From: Collinsella sp.
GTDB taxonomy: Bacteria; Actinomycetota; Coriobacteriia; Coriobacteriales; Coriobacteriaceae
Length of the DNA: 51,707 bases
Direction of reading: 5' to 3'
NCBI GenBank assembly: GCA_031294825.1
Contig: JAUMPM010000011.1
Location: 1-51,707, forward strand
This document shows, in pieces, positions 39,875 to 47,721 of this stretch. The translations under genes and the position numbers were made by a program. Every line of letters begins with the position of its first letter. The first letter of the stretch is position 1. Under the pieces are notes generated by a model. It was not told where the DNA came from, did not search any database, and saw only the letters and a program-made list of their open reading frames with translations.

Positions 39875-40684
39875 ATGATCGGAACCCGTACCTCATCGTC
39901 CTACACCCCGCACGTCGACGTTGCCCCCGCCGACCGTCCGCTCATCCTGGTGGCGCCGCGTTGGGAAGAGGCAAAGCCGTTTTTAAGCGAGACGCTCTCC
40001 CCCAACGAGGAAATCGCAAGCGTCTTTGTCGATGCCATCCTTGCCGCCGGCGGCCTGCCGCTGCAGATGTCCATCACCGAGGACATTGAGGTCATTCGCC
40101 ATTACGTCGATATCGCCGACGGTATCGCTATTCCCGGCGGCCCGGACGTCAACCCCAAGCGCTGGGGCGATGATCGACCCTACGACCCCACCCTCTGCTG
40201 CGAGATCCGCGATAGCTTTGAGTTTAAGCTGGTCGGCGAGGTGCTCCGCGCCAAGAAGCCGCTCTTTACCACCTGCCGCGGCACGCAGCTGCTCAACGTC
40301 GCTACTGGCGGCACCCTGTGCATGGACGTGCCGAGCCTGGGTGCGCGCGAGGGCCGCACGCAGTGGCGCCACACCCACGTGCTCAACGATCCCGTGCATC
40401 CTGTCGAGGTCATGCCGGGCTCGCTGCTGGAGCGCGCACTTGGCGGGCACAGACTGATCCAGACCAACTCGGCACATCACTGCTGCGTCAACCGTCTGGG
40501 TAAGAGCACACGCTTGGTCGCCAAGGCAACCGACGGCGTTCCCGAGTGCATCGAAGTCGAAGGCCAGCCTTTCTGCCTGGGCGTGCAATGGCATCCCGAG
40601 TACACCTGGCAGACGCTCGAGACCGACTTTAACCTGTGGAAGTCGTTTGTCGAGGCAGCGGCAAAGGTTAAGCAGGCCCGTTAA
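39875..40684 (+). CDS. Gamma-glutamyl-gamma-aminobutyrate hydrolase (peptidase C26, PuuD-like)
   Basis: 269 aa class-I glutamine amidotransferase fold. PGGPDVNPKRWG (87-98) and the nucleophile elbow TCRGTQLLN with Cys134, partner His in QWHPEYTWQ (near 235). Such enzymes release glutamate from gamma-glutamyl compounds. It is 87 bp downstream of the ABC ATPase, so uptake of a gamma-glutamyl substrate or of the released amino acid is a sensible link, though not proven. No clear ribosome site before the ATG at 39875, so the start is tentative. Confidence 0.9.
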   Translation: MIGTRTSSSYTPHVDVAPADRPLILVAPRWEEAKPFLSETLSPNEEIASVFVDAILAAGGLPLQMSITEDIEVIRHYVDIADGIAIPGGPDVNPKRWGDDRPYDPTLCCEIRDSFEFKLVGEVLRAKKPLFTTCRGTQLLNVATGGTLCMDVPSLGAREGRTQWRHTHVLNDPVHPVEVMPGSLLERALGGHRLIQTNSAHHCCVNRLGKSTRLVAKATDGVPECIEVEGQPFCLGVQWHPEYTWQTLETDFNLWKSFVEAAAKVKQAR

Positions 40685-40707
40685 TTCACGGACAGCACAA
40701 CAGATAA

Positions 40708-40748
40708 GGGCGCCCCGCCGACCACATGGCCCGGCGGGGCGCCCTTTT
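40708..40748 (+). terminator. Strong terminator after the C26 gene
   Basis: Perfect 13-bp GC stem (40708-40720 with 40732-40744), then TTTT. Confidence 0.9.
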
Positions 40749-40791
40749 ACCTATATGTGGCCGGGGCACACAGCCCAAGGCCCGCAAGCTC

Positions 40792-41148
40792 TTATTCAGC
40801 CGCCTCGCGCAGGGCCGACATCGTAGCCGCATATTGCTGCTGCAACGCATGCATTCCCTCGCGAGCGCCGTCAACGGCATCGGCGCCGCGCAGCGCCTCG
40901 GTCACCACGACCGCCGGCTCGTACAGATTATCGAATCCCAGGTTCTGGCTCACGCCCTTGAGCGTATGCGCTGCCATAAACGCACCTTCGGCGTCTCCCG
41001 CCGCCATGGCGGCCTCCAGCTTGTCCATGCTCTCGTCATCCAAAAACTTGAGGGCAAAGCGGCTAAGCATCTCCTCGCCCATCAGCCGAGCGCACGCGTC
41101 TTCATAATTAGCGCCGATCTTCTCATACGCCTCACGCATGGAAATCAT
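40792..41148 (-). CDS. Hpt domain phosphotransfer protein
   Basis: 118 aa four-helix protein. His61 in AAHTLKGVSQNLG is the phosphoacceptor. Hpt proteins relay phosphate between receiver domains. It starts 24 bases after the stop of the GGDEF/REC/HD-GYP gene, whose receiver domain is the obvious partner; no histidine kinase is in the window. AAAGGAG is 9 bases before the ATG. Confidence 0.93.
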   Translation of the reverse strand: MISMREAYEKIGANYEDACARLMGEEMLSRFALKFLDDESMDKLEAAMAAGDAEGAFMAAHTLKGVSQNLGFDNLYEPAVVVTEALRGADAVDGAREGMHALQQQYAATMSALREAAE

Positions 41149-41171
41149 GGATTAAAACTCCTTTTGTCAAA

Positions 41172-43052
41172 CTAAATCGTGGGAAACGCGACAACGTCGG
41201 CGGGGCGTGCCAACGTCTCGGCAATTTGGTCTTGCACCTCGAGCAGGCAGTCGAGCAACAGCGGGTTAAAGGTGCCGCACTTACCGTCCAGGATCATCTT
41301 GATCGCCTCCTCGTGCGGGATAGCGTCCTTGTACACGCGCACGCTCGTCAGGGCATCGTACACGTCGGCCACCGAAACCACCTGTGCGGCAATGGGAATT
41401 TCGTCGCCCTTAAGGCCATCGGGATAACCCTTGCCGTCCCAGCGCTCGTGGTGCCAACGCGCAATCTGGTACGCATATTCCATAAGCGCATTGCCGGCGT
41501 GATGGCTACCCAGCTCACGCAGCATGTCGGCGCCGATCGTGGTATGCGTCTTCATAATCTCGAACTCCTCGGGCGTAAGGCGTCCGGGCTTGTTGAGAAT
41601 CGCATCGTCAATCGACATCTTGCCGATATCGTGCAGCGCCGAAGCCAGGGCGATCGTGGAGCGTTCCTCATTGTCGAGGGAGATCGTGCCGCTACGCTGG
41701 ACCAGACAGCCAAGCAGCAGCTCGGTCAGCTTCTCGATGTTCGTAACGTGCCTGCCGCTCTCGCCGTTACGAAGCTCCATGACGCCGGCCATGATGTCGA
41801 TGAGCATGCGACTGTTCTTGACGCGCTCGTTGTACTGCTGGGACAGCAGGTTCGTCAGGCGGCGCTGCTTGGCGTATAGGCGGATGGTGTTGCTTACACG
41901 GCGGCGCACGACACGGGAGTCAAACGGGCGGTTGATATAGTCCGAGGCGCCCAGCTCGTACGCGCGCAGAACCATATCATCGGAATCTTCGCTCGAAATC
42001 ATGATGACGGGTAGATTGTCACTAACCGATCGGCGCGACAGATCGGCCAGCACCTCAAAGCCGCTTACGCCCGGCATGACAATATCCAGCAGCACGAGCG
42101 ACAACTCATCGCCATAGCGGTCGACCATGTCGAGCGCCGCACGACCGTGGTCGGCCTCGAGGATGCAATACTCGTCCTTGAGCATCTCGCTGAGAATGGC
42201 TCGGTTCATCTCGGAGTCATCGACAATAAGCACCAAAGGCTTTTCGCTTTGGAAGGCCTCGATGGAATCGGCATCGGTCACGACCGTACCAGCTTTTGCC
42301 TTAGCGCGGCTCAGTAACTGGACGGCGCGGCCAACGCCCTCATCAACCGTCTCGCCATGAATGCGAGCGCCACCAACGCACGCCGTCAGGCTCGCGTACT
42401 CATAGCCCGGAACAATCGTGGAATGAACGGCATCGGATACCTGACGCAGGCGACGGGCGAAGTCATCGGAGGAGATATTGGACATGACAGCCACAAACTT
42501 GTCGCAGCCATAGCGCACAAGTTCGTCAGTCGAACGAATTCCGCTGCGTATGGCTGTCGCCACAGCACCGAGTGCAAGATCGCCGGCATGATGGCCACAC
42601 ATATCGTTGAAGACCCTAAAATCATCAAGGTCGATCACCGCCACGCCGGCCTTCATGCGGGCGCTACGGAGCTTTTCCTCGTAATATCGGCGATTGCGCA
42701 CGCCCGTCAGCACGTCGGTGTAGACAAGGTCCTCTTCTGTGGCCTCTTGCTCATCGATCGGACGCACCATCAGCAGGACGTGAGGCTCGCCCTCGACCTT
42801 TAGAGGGCGCAGACGGGCGCGGTACTCAACACCATCGTTGAGCAGTTGCTCCGACACCTCACCCGAATCTGCCAAGGCCTCAAGACTCGACTGACGCAGA
42901 CAAGGGCAGCGATCGCCGGCGAGCAAGCAGTTAGGCTCGCTCTTAATCTGATCGGCCGACAGCAAACGTACCACGGGGTAGGTCTTCGCGACGCGGGCGA
43001 CCTCGGCGGCAGCCTCCTCGTCGGTTAGATTGGCCTCGTGATTATTGAGCAT
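41172..43052 (-). CDS. GGDEF (degenerate) - receiver - HD-GYP signalling protein
   Basis: 626 aa. N-terminal segment with Cys42, Cys49, Cys51 (NCLLAGDRCPC) that could be a redox or degenerate PAS part; GGDEF-like domain (108-265) whose signature is GCDKF (182-186) instead of GGDEF; REC domain from PLVLIVDDSEMNRAI (about 272) with acceptor LVLLDIVMPG; HD-GYP domain with HDIGK (474-478) and HHERWDGKGYP (534-544). HD-GYP enzymes hydrolyse cyclic di-GMP, and its residues are intact, while cyclase activity is doubtful. The receiver is likely fed by the Hpt protein encoded right behind it. Confidence 0.93.
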   Translation of the reverse strand: MLNNHEANLTDEEAAAEVARVAKTYPVVRLLSADQIKSEPNCLLAGDRCPCLRQSSLEALADSGEVSEQLLNDGVEYRARLRPLKVEGEPHVLLMVRPIDEQEATEEDLVYTDVLTGVRNRRYYEEKLRSARMKAGVAVIDLDDFRVFNDMCGHHAGDLALGAVATAIRSGIRSTDELVRYGCDKFVAVMSNISSDDFARRLRQVSDAVHSTIVPGYEYASLTACVGGARIHGETVDEGVGRAVQLLSRAKAKAGTVVTDADSIEAFQSEKPLVLIVDDSEMNRAILSEMLKDEYCILEADHGRAALDMVDRYGDELSLVLLDIVMPGVSGFEVLADLSRRSVSDNLPVIMISSEDSDDMVLRAYELGASDYINRPFDSRVVRRRVSNTIRLYAKQRRLTNLLSQQYNERVKNSRMLIDIMAGVMELRNGESGRHVTNIEKLTELLLGCLVQRSGTISLDNEERSTIALASALHDIGKMSIDDAILNKPGRLTPEEFEIMKTHTTIGADMLRELGSHHAGNALMEYAYQIARWHHERWDGKGYPDGLKGDEIPIAAQVVSVADVYDALTSVRVYKDAIPHEEAIKMILDGKCGTFNPLLLDCLLEVQDQIAETLARPADVVAFPTI

Positions 43053-43263
43053 ATGGGGCCCTTTCGATAGCTTCGCATAGTAGCGGTGGGTTCCAAATGT
43101 TACAAGGGTAACACCTTGCCGATGCAGGTAAGCACGTGAATGCCGTTACATTTTTATGAGTTGGCAGACGGCGCAATTGGAGCCGCAAGCGTAAGGTTTT
43201 GAGCACATTTGTTAACACAGCCGAAACGTTTGCGGGTGAAGCCTGTTTTGGCTATTGCGGGTG
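43053..43263. other. Intergenic region upstream of the signalling gene
   Basis: 211 bases with no gene. A palindrome TGTTAC-AAGG-GTAACA lies at 43098-43113, about 46 bases from the GGDEF/HD-GYP start, and could be an operator or leader hairpin. No convincing cyclic di-GMP riboswitch consensus was found. Confidence 0.4.
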
Positions 43264-44061
43264 TTAGAGCCCCAGGATACCACGGACAGTCTGAGCAGCC
43301 GCTGCCGGGCGATCGCGCAGGCCGTTGTGCGCGCCGGGAACCATTACGAGTGGACAGTCCAAAAGCTCAGCCGCTATCCTCGTTCCCGCCTCGCGGGGCG
43401 TACCAATCGAGAGCTCGCCCAAAAGCACGGCGGCCACCGTTTTCGACGCGCGAACGCTATCCCAATCGGGAACGCAGGTCATAGTAATCCCGTATTCGTT
43501 CGCCATGAAACTGCGGCCGTTGCGCAGGGCATGCTTGGCTTCTGCCTCGGTTAACTTGGGGGCCTCAGGGTCCGAATCGCCGATGGCGCCCAGGAAGGCC
43601 CGTAATGCCCTGGAGACCTTTCCCGCGGCGATCATCTCGAGCAAAACCGGGGCCGCACCCAGGCCGGCGCCCTCATCCGTCACGGCGGGTTCATGCAGAA
43701 TCGCACGCGAGATTATGTCGGGGTTTACACGGAGAAGCTCCAGGGCCACCAACGTACCGGCACTGTGCGCGAGCACGTTTGCCGGAGCGCCAATATGCTC
43801 GATAACGGCCTGCAGGTCGGCGGCTTGGGCGGCGAGGTCGTAGCGTCCGTCTGCAGCGTCGCCACTCTCACCGCAACCGCGGCGGTCGTAGGCGATGACG
43901 CGATAGTCACAGGCGAGCTCGCGGGCGATACCGTCAAAAAAGACACCGTCGACGCAGGCGCCGTGCACGCACACCAAGGCGGGTGCATCAGGCGATACAT
44001 CCGGGCCGGCATACTCGCGGCAGGCGATCGTGGTGCCCGCATTCTCGACCGTAAAATCCAT
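43264..44061 (-). CDS. Alpha/beta hydrolase
   Basis: 265 aa. Oxyanion-hole motif VCVHGACVDG (30-39), nucleophile elbow AHSAGTL with Ser100, and C-terminal catalytic His in VPGAHNGLRDRP (near 247). The fold is clear, the substrate is not. It stands alone with a long gap to its downstream neighbour. Confidence 0.9.
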   Translation of the reverse strand: MDFTVENAGTTIACREYAGPDVSPDAPALVCVHGACVDGVFFDGIARELACDYRVIAYDRRGCGESGDAADGRYDLAAQAADLQAVIEHIGAPANVLAHSAGTLVALELLRVNPDIISRAILHEPAVTDEGAGLGAAPVLLEMIAAGKVSRALRAFLGAIGDSDPEAPKLTEAEAKHALRNGRSFMANEYGITMTCVPDWDSVRASKTVAAVLLGELSIGTPREAGTRIAAELLDCPLVMVPGAHNGLRDRPAAAAQTVRGILGL

Positions 44062-44286
44062 ACTGTGTTCCCATCGTCAACGCCCATCCAGTTGCACGTC
44101 AGTACGGCTAGATGGACCCGCATTGCCTTACGCCTTGTTAACAGATTAACTGTACCCGACCCGATACCTTTCATGACGCGGCATCGAAGGCAGAGTTAAA
44201 AAACGAAACCTGCAAAGCACAAGCCCGGACCATACGTTGGAGCCGATGCTATGCTTAAGGTTAATTGTCTTGAGGAGCATATGCCT

Positions 44287-45063
44287 ATGTCTACGTTTTT
44301 GAATGCCAGCCCCATCTTTGGGCCCGTTCGCAGCCGTCGCCTTGGTCTCTCGCTCGGCGTCAATATGATGCCGGCCAGCGGCAAAAACTGCACGTTCGAC
44401 TGCATTTACTGCGAAAACGGCCTCAACGCCGAGCGCCCCTGCCACGAGCCGTATAACACAGCTGCCGTGGTACTCGACGCGCTCGAGGCAAAGCTGCGCG
44501 AGATGACAGCCGAGGGCGAGTTCCCCGATGTGATCACCTTCGCAGGCAACGGCGAGCCCACCGCCGCACCGGAGTTTCCGCAGGCCATCGCCGGCGCCGT
44601 CGCGCTGCGCGACGAGCTTGCCCCAAACTCCAAGATCGCCGTGCTCTCCAACGGCACGCGCGCCGACCGCCCCGAGGTGCACGACGCGCTCATGATGGTC
44701 GACGACAACATCCTCAAGCTCGATACGGTCGACCCGGCATTTATCCAGCTGCTCGATCAACCCGTTGGCCCCTACGATGTGGAGCACCAGATCGAGACGT
44801 TCGCGAGCTTTAACGGCCACGTCATTATCCAGACGATGTTTTTGACCGGCGAACACCAGGGCAATCCTCTCGACAATACCGGCGAGGAGTACGTTGGCCC
44901 TTGGCTCGCGGCACTCGAGCGCATTCGTCCGCAGGAGGCGACCATCTACACGGTGGCGCGCGAGACACCGGTCGCCGGCCTTGCCAAAGCAGCGCCCGAC
45001 GTCCTCGACGCCATTGCCGCGCGTGTGCGCGCCCTCGGCATTCCCTGCCAGGTGAGCTACTAG
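44287..45063 (+). CDS. Radical SAM protein
   Basis: About 258 aa. The cluster motif is NCTFDCIYCE with Cys35, 39 and 42 (CxxxCxxC); TFAGNGEPTAAPEF near 90-103 is the SAM-contacting GGEPT-like motif. It is the short COG0731-like form (wybutosine-related radical SAM); the reaction is unknown. The start could be ATG 44281 or 44287; the second has the better distance (9 bases) from GAGGAG. A frame to 44251 exists without a ribosome site. Confidence 0.9.
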   Translation: MSTFLNASPIFGPVRSRRLGLSLGVNMMPASGKNCTFDCIYCENGLNAERPCHEPYNTAAVVLDALEAKLREMTAEGEFPDVITFAGNGEPTAAPEFPQAIAGAVALRDELAPNSKIAVLSNGTRADRPEVHDALMMVDDNILKLDTVDPAFIQLLDQPVGPYDVEHQIETFASFNGHVIIQTMFLTGEHQGNPLDNTGEEYVGPWLAALERIRPQEATIYTVARETPVAGLAKAAPDVLDAIAARVRALGIPCQVSY

Positions 45064-45105
45064 CAAAACCACGCAGGAGCTAGTGCCCGCCATCCCGCCC
45101 CATCA

Positions 45106-45170
45106 GTTGCGGTGATATAGTTCCTATTTGTGCTGTTAAACCGCTTAAATCGGAACTATATCACCGCAAC
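45106..45170. repeat. 19-bp perfect inverted repeat
   Basis: GTTGCGGTGATATAGTTCC (45106-45124) and its exact complement (45152-45170) flank 27 bases, followed by TTTTATGG. It may be the terminator of the radical SAM gene, but the length and AT-rich tip are unlike the other terminators here, so a mobile palindrome is possible. The methionine aminopeptidase promoter (TATACT at 45193-45198) follows. Confidence 0.75.
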
Positions 45171-45223
45171 TTTTATGGACGCGTGGGTGGGCTATACTAG
45201 CTGCGGATGAAAGGAAGTTAGCC

Positions 45224-46111
45224 ATGTATGACAAAGGACCCGTGCCCGGCCGCAACGACGCTTGCTGGTGCGGCAGCGGCAAAAAATACAAGAAATGCCA
45301 TAGCGCCTTCGATGAGCGCCTCGAGCGCCTGTGGGAGGAGGGCTGGGAGGTTCTGCCCCGTACGCTCTACAAGACGCCCGCCGACATCGAGGGCATCAAG
45401 CGCTCCGCCGCCATCAACGTGGGCGTGCTCGACTACGTAGGCGAGCACATCGCCGCGGGCATGACCACCAACCAGATCGACCAGATGATCTACGACTACA
45501 CCGTCGAGCACGGTGGCACGCCGGCCGACCTCCACTACGAGGGCTACCCCAAAAGCGTGTGCACCTCGATCAACGATGTGGTCTGCCACGGTATCCCCTG
45601 CGATACGGACGTGCTGCACGAGGGCGACATCATCAACGTGGACTGCTCCACGATTTTGGACGGCTACTTTAGCGACTCGAGCCGCATGTTCTGCATCGGC
45701 GAGGTCTCGGCCGAGCGCCAGCGCCTGGTCGACGTCACCCGCGCCAGCGTGGAGGCGGGTCTGGCGGCCGTCAAGCCGTGGCTGCCGCTGTCCGTCATGG
45801 CCGAGGCCGTGCAAAAGACGGTCGAGGACGCCGGTTTTAGCGTGGTGCGCGAGTACGGCGGACACGGCATCGGTAAGGAGTTCCACGAGGACCCGTTTGT
45901 GGGCTTTACCACCGAGGCACCCGATGTGGACACCATCATGGCTCCGGGCATGGTCTTTACCATTGAGCCCATGGTCAATGCCGGAGCGCCCGACATCAAG
46001 ATTAGCAAGGGTGACGGTTGGTGTGTGCGCACCAAGGACGGCAGCGATTCGGCCCAGTGCGAGGTACAGCTCGTGGTGACCGAGGACGGCTACGAGCTGC
46101 TGAGCTGGTAG
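45224..46111 (+). CDS. map: Type I methionine aminopeptidase with SEC-C zinc finger
   Basis: 295 aa. N-terminal SEC-C motif (RNDACWCGSGKKYKKCH, residues 10-26; Cys14, Cys16, Cys25, His26), followed by the pita-bread metallopeptidase: VCHGIPCDTDVLHEGDIINVD (metal Asp region), YFSDSSRMF, GGHGIGKEFHEDP, VFTIEPMVN. It removes the initiator methionine from new proteins; the SEC-C finger probably aids ribosome docking. AAGGA lies 8 bases before the ATG. Confidence 0.96.
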   Translation: MYDKGPVPGRNDACWCGSGKKYKKCHSAFDERLERLWEEGWEVLPRTLYKTPADIEGIKRSAAINVGVLDYVGEHIAAGMTTNQIDQMIYDYTVEHGGTPADLHYEGYPKSVCTSINDVVCHGIPCDTDVLHEGDIINVDCSTILDGYFSDSSRMFCIGEVSAERQRLVDVTRASVEAGLAAVKPWLPLSVMAEAVQKTVEDAGFSVVREYGGHGIGKEFHEDPFVGFTTEAPDVDTIMAPGMVFTIEPMVNAGAPDIKISKGDGWCVRTKDGSDSAQCEVQLVVTEDGYELLSW

Positions 46112-46178
46112 CCGTGGATGCGCCGGATGCTGACGGGCACGCTCGTCTTGCATCCGGCGTTTTTGTTTGAGCGTTTTG

Positions 46179-46222
46179 CCTGATAAAACCTGCCAAAATA
46201 AACCTGTCCCTTTTTGGCAGGT
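46179..46222 (+). repeat. Dispersed palindrome family A, copy 4
   Basis: CCTGATAAAACCTGCCAAAA, TAAACCTGTCCC, TTTTTGGCAGGT. It lies 20 bases upstream of the start of the dehydrogenase gene and, read through, gives a false N-terminal extension (PDKTCQNKPVPFWQV) to that frame. Confidence 0.92.
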
Positions 46223-46241
46223 CGAGCGGAGAGGACTGCTT

Positions 46242-47177
46242 GTGAACATCCTGGTTTTGTTGCCCGTCAACGACCGTCATCGCACAATTCTTGAGTCGAG
46301 CGCTCCGGGCGAGGACTTTATCTACACGAGCTCCGACGCCGCCACGCGCGAGCAGGTCGCCGATGCCGACGTGATCTTGGGCAACATCGACCCTGACATG
46401 CTCACGGCATGCGAACATCTCCAGCTGTTGCAATTGCAGACCGCTGGCTATGACGATTACTTGGCCGCCGGCACCGTGCCGGCCGATGCCAAACTGTCTT
46501 GCTCGGTGGGCGCCTATGGCCAGGCAGTAAGCGAGCACATGTTTGCCATGGTGCTGTCTATGATGAAGCGCCTGCCCGGCTACCAGGACCTGCAGCGCGA
46601 GCATCGCTGGGAGGATTTGGGGCCGGTTACCTCGCTCAAAAACGCCAACGTGCTGGTGCTGGGCGCAGGCGATATCGGCGGCCATTTTGCCACGCTCTGC
46701 CGCAGCATGGGCGCGCACGTCCGCGGCATCAAGCGCCATCCGCTCGTCTACCCCATTGTGTTTGAGGACATGGACGGCATGGACGCCCTGCCCGAGCGCC
46801 TGGCCGAGGCCGACATCGTCGCATCCTTTATGCCCAGCACACCCGAGACCCGCGGTCTGGCGAACGCCGAGTTCTTCGCCGCGATGAAGCCGGGCGCCCT
46901 CTTTGCCAACGGCGGCCGTGGCGACCTTGTGGTCGCTGACGACTTGGTTGCCGCTCTGGAGTCGGGACATCTCGCCGGTGCCGCGGTCGACGTCACCGAC
47001 CCCGAGCCGCTGCCTGAGACAAGCCCCCTGTGGGATGCGCCTAACATGCTCATTACGCCGCACGTCTCCGGTTGGTTCCACCTGGCAGCAACGCTCAACA
47101 ACGTCGTCGACATCGCCGCGGAGAATCTGCGTCACCTGCAAGCCGGCGAGACCCTGCGTTGCTGGATCGAACATTAG
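46242..47177 (+). CDS. D-isomer-specific 2-hydroxyacid dehydrogenase
   Basis: 311 aa from the GTG at 46242, with GGAGAGG seven bases before it; the longer frame from 46167 is translated repeat. Rossmann motif VLGAGDIGGHF (139-149), catalytic residues in NGGRGDLV (Arg), DPEPLPE (Glu) and ITPHVSG (His). It reduces a 2-oxoacid with NADH; a link to the 2-hydroxyacyl-CoA dehydratase system (21213) is conceivable. Followed by two terminators. Confidence 0.92.
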   Translation: MNILVLLPVNDRHRTILESSAPGEDFIYTSSDAATREQVADADVILGNIDPDMLTACEHLQLLQLQTAGYDDYLAAGTVPADAKLSCSVGAYGQAVSEHMFAMVLSMMKRLPGYQDLQREHRWEDLGPVTSLKNANVLVLGAGDIGGHFATLCRSMGAHVRGIKRHPLVYPIVFEDMDGMDALPERLAEADIVASFMPSTPETRGLANAEFFAAMKPGALFANGGRGDLVVADDLVAALESGHLAGAAVDVTDPEPLPETSPLWDAPNMLITPHVSGWFHLAATLNNVVDIAAENLRHLQAGETLRCWIEH

Positions 47178-47180
47178 GGT

Positions 47181-47204
47181 TCCGCCGTTCTAACGAACGG
47201 CGGA
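47181..47204 (+). terminator. Hairpin after the dehydrogenase gene
   Basis: Perfect 10-bp stem TCCGCCGTTC (47181-47190) with 47195-47204, loop TAAC; no T-tract, starts 3 bases after the stop codon. Confidence 0.6.
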
Positions 47205-47247
47205 CCGGTCGACGCTGCGCGCCGCCCAGAGCGACAATTTGTCATTC

Positions 47248-47289
47248 AAAAGGCGAGGCATGACCAGAAGGTCAATGCCTCGCCTTTTT
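47248..47289. terminator. Strong bidirectional terminator
   Basis: AAAAGGCGAGGCAT (47248-47261) pairs with 47275-47288; an inner GACC/GGTC extends the stem. TTTTT follows on the plus strand and the A run serves the minus strand. Confidence 0.9.
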
Positions 47290-47385
47290 CATGCCAACTT
47301 GTTCGTTCTGGACGTCGCTCGCTGACGTTTGCTCAACCCGCGGTGTCTTAACAATTCCGTCCAGCTGTTGGCATTGCGGCATTTG

Positions 47386-47432
47386 CCCAGATAAAGCCTG
47401 CCAAAATGAACCTGTTCCTTTTTGGTAGGTTT
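47386..47432 (+). repeat. Dispersed palindrome family A, copy 5 (diverged)
   Basis: CCCAGATAAAGCCTGCCAAA, ATGAACCTGTTCC, TTTTTGGTAGGTTT: three substitutions from the consensus. Fused directly to a family D piece. Confidence 0.88.
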
Positions 47433-47451
47433 GGTGCAATGGGGTCAGGTT
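47431..47451 (+). repeat. Dispersed palindrome family D, copy 2 (partial)
   Basis: TTGGTGCAATGGGGTCAGGT plus T: 20 of 21 bases match the complement of 10767-10787. The other half of the palindrome is missing. The rest of 47178-47538 holds no gene. Confidence 0.7.
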
Positions 47452-47538
47452 GGCTTGCGCCATACCGGTAGTTCTGTCTGCGACACTCTCGCCAAAGTGA
47501 TATCAAACATACATCTAGCGTTTTCGACACTTCGCTTA

Positions 47539-47721
47539 TTAGAGCCAATCCGTCTCCTCGTCATAGCGGTCCGAATAGGCGTTACGCTTGAGTTCTTCAG
47601 CACTCGTTGGTCGCGCCTTGGACACGTCGACCCCTGACTCATGGCAAGCGGCGACGAACAGCTGTAAACCCCGATCAATAAGCTGAGCCCCATGCTCGGC
47701 CTTCATTTCTTCGGCTCGCAT
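47539..47721 (-). CDS. Small hypothetical protein (60 aa)
   Basis: The ATG follows the stop codon of the M18 aminopeptidase directly (TAAATG), which suggests translational re-initiation in an operon. MRAEEMKAEHGAQLIDRGLQ then a helix LFVAACHESGVDVSKARPTS and an acidic end DRYDEETDWL. The amphipathic, acidic-tailed build is vaguely antitoxin-like, but no partner toxin gene is next to it and I do not recognise the family. Confidence 0.5.
   Translation of the reverse strand: MRAEEMKAEHGAQLIDRGLQLFVAACHESGVDVSKARPTSAEELKRNAYSDRYDEETDWL

Noticed and set aside
43053..43263. Cyclic di-GMP riboswitch before the HD-GYP gene
   Set aside because: The GEMM consensus (for example CGCAAAGCC after a GAAA-type loop) is not found on the minus strand.
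46167..46241. N-terminal extension of the 2-hydroxyacid dehydrogenase
   Set aside because: It is the translation of a family A palindrome; the GTG at 46242 has a ribosome site and fits the family start.
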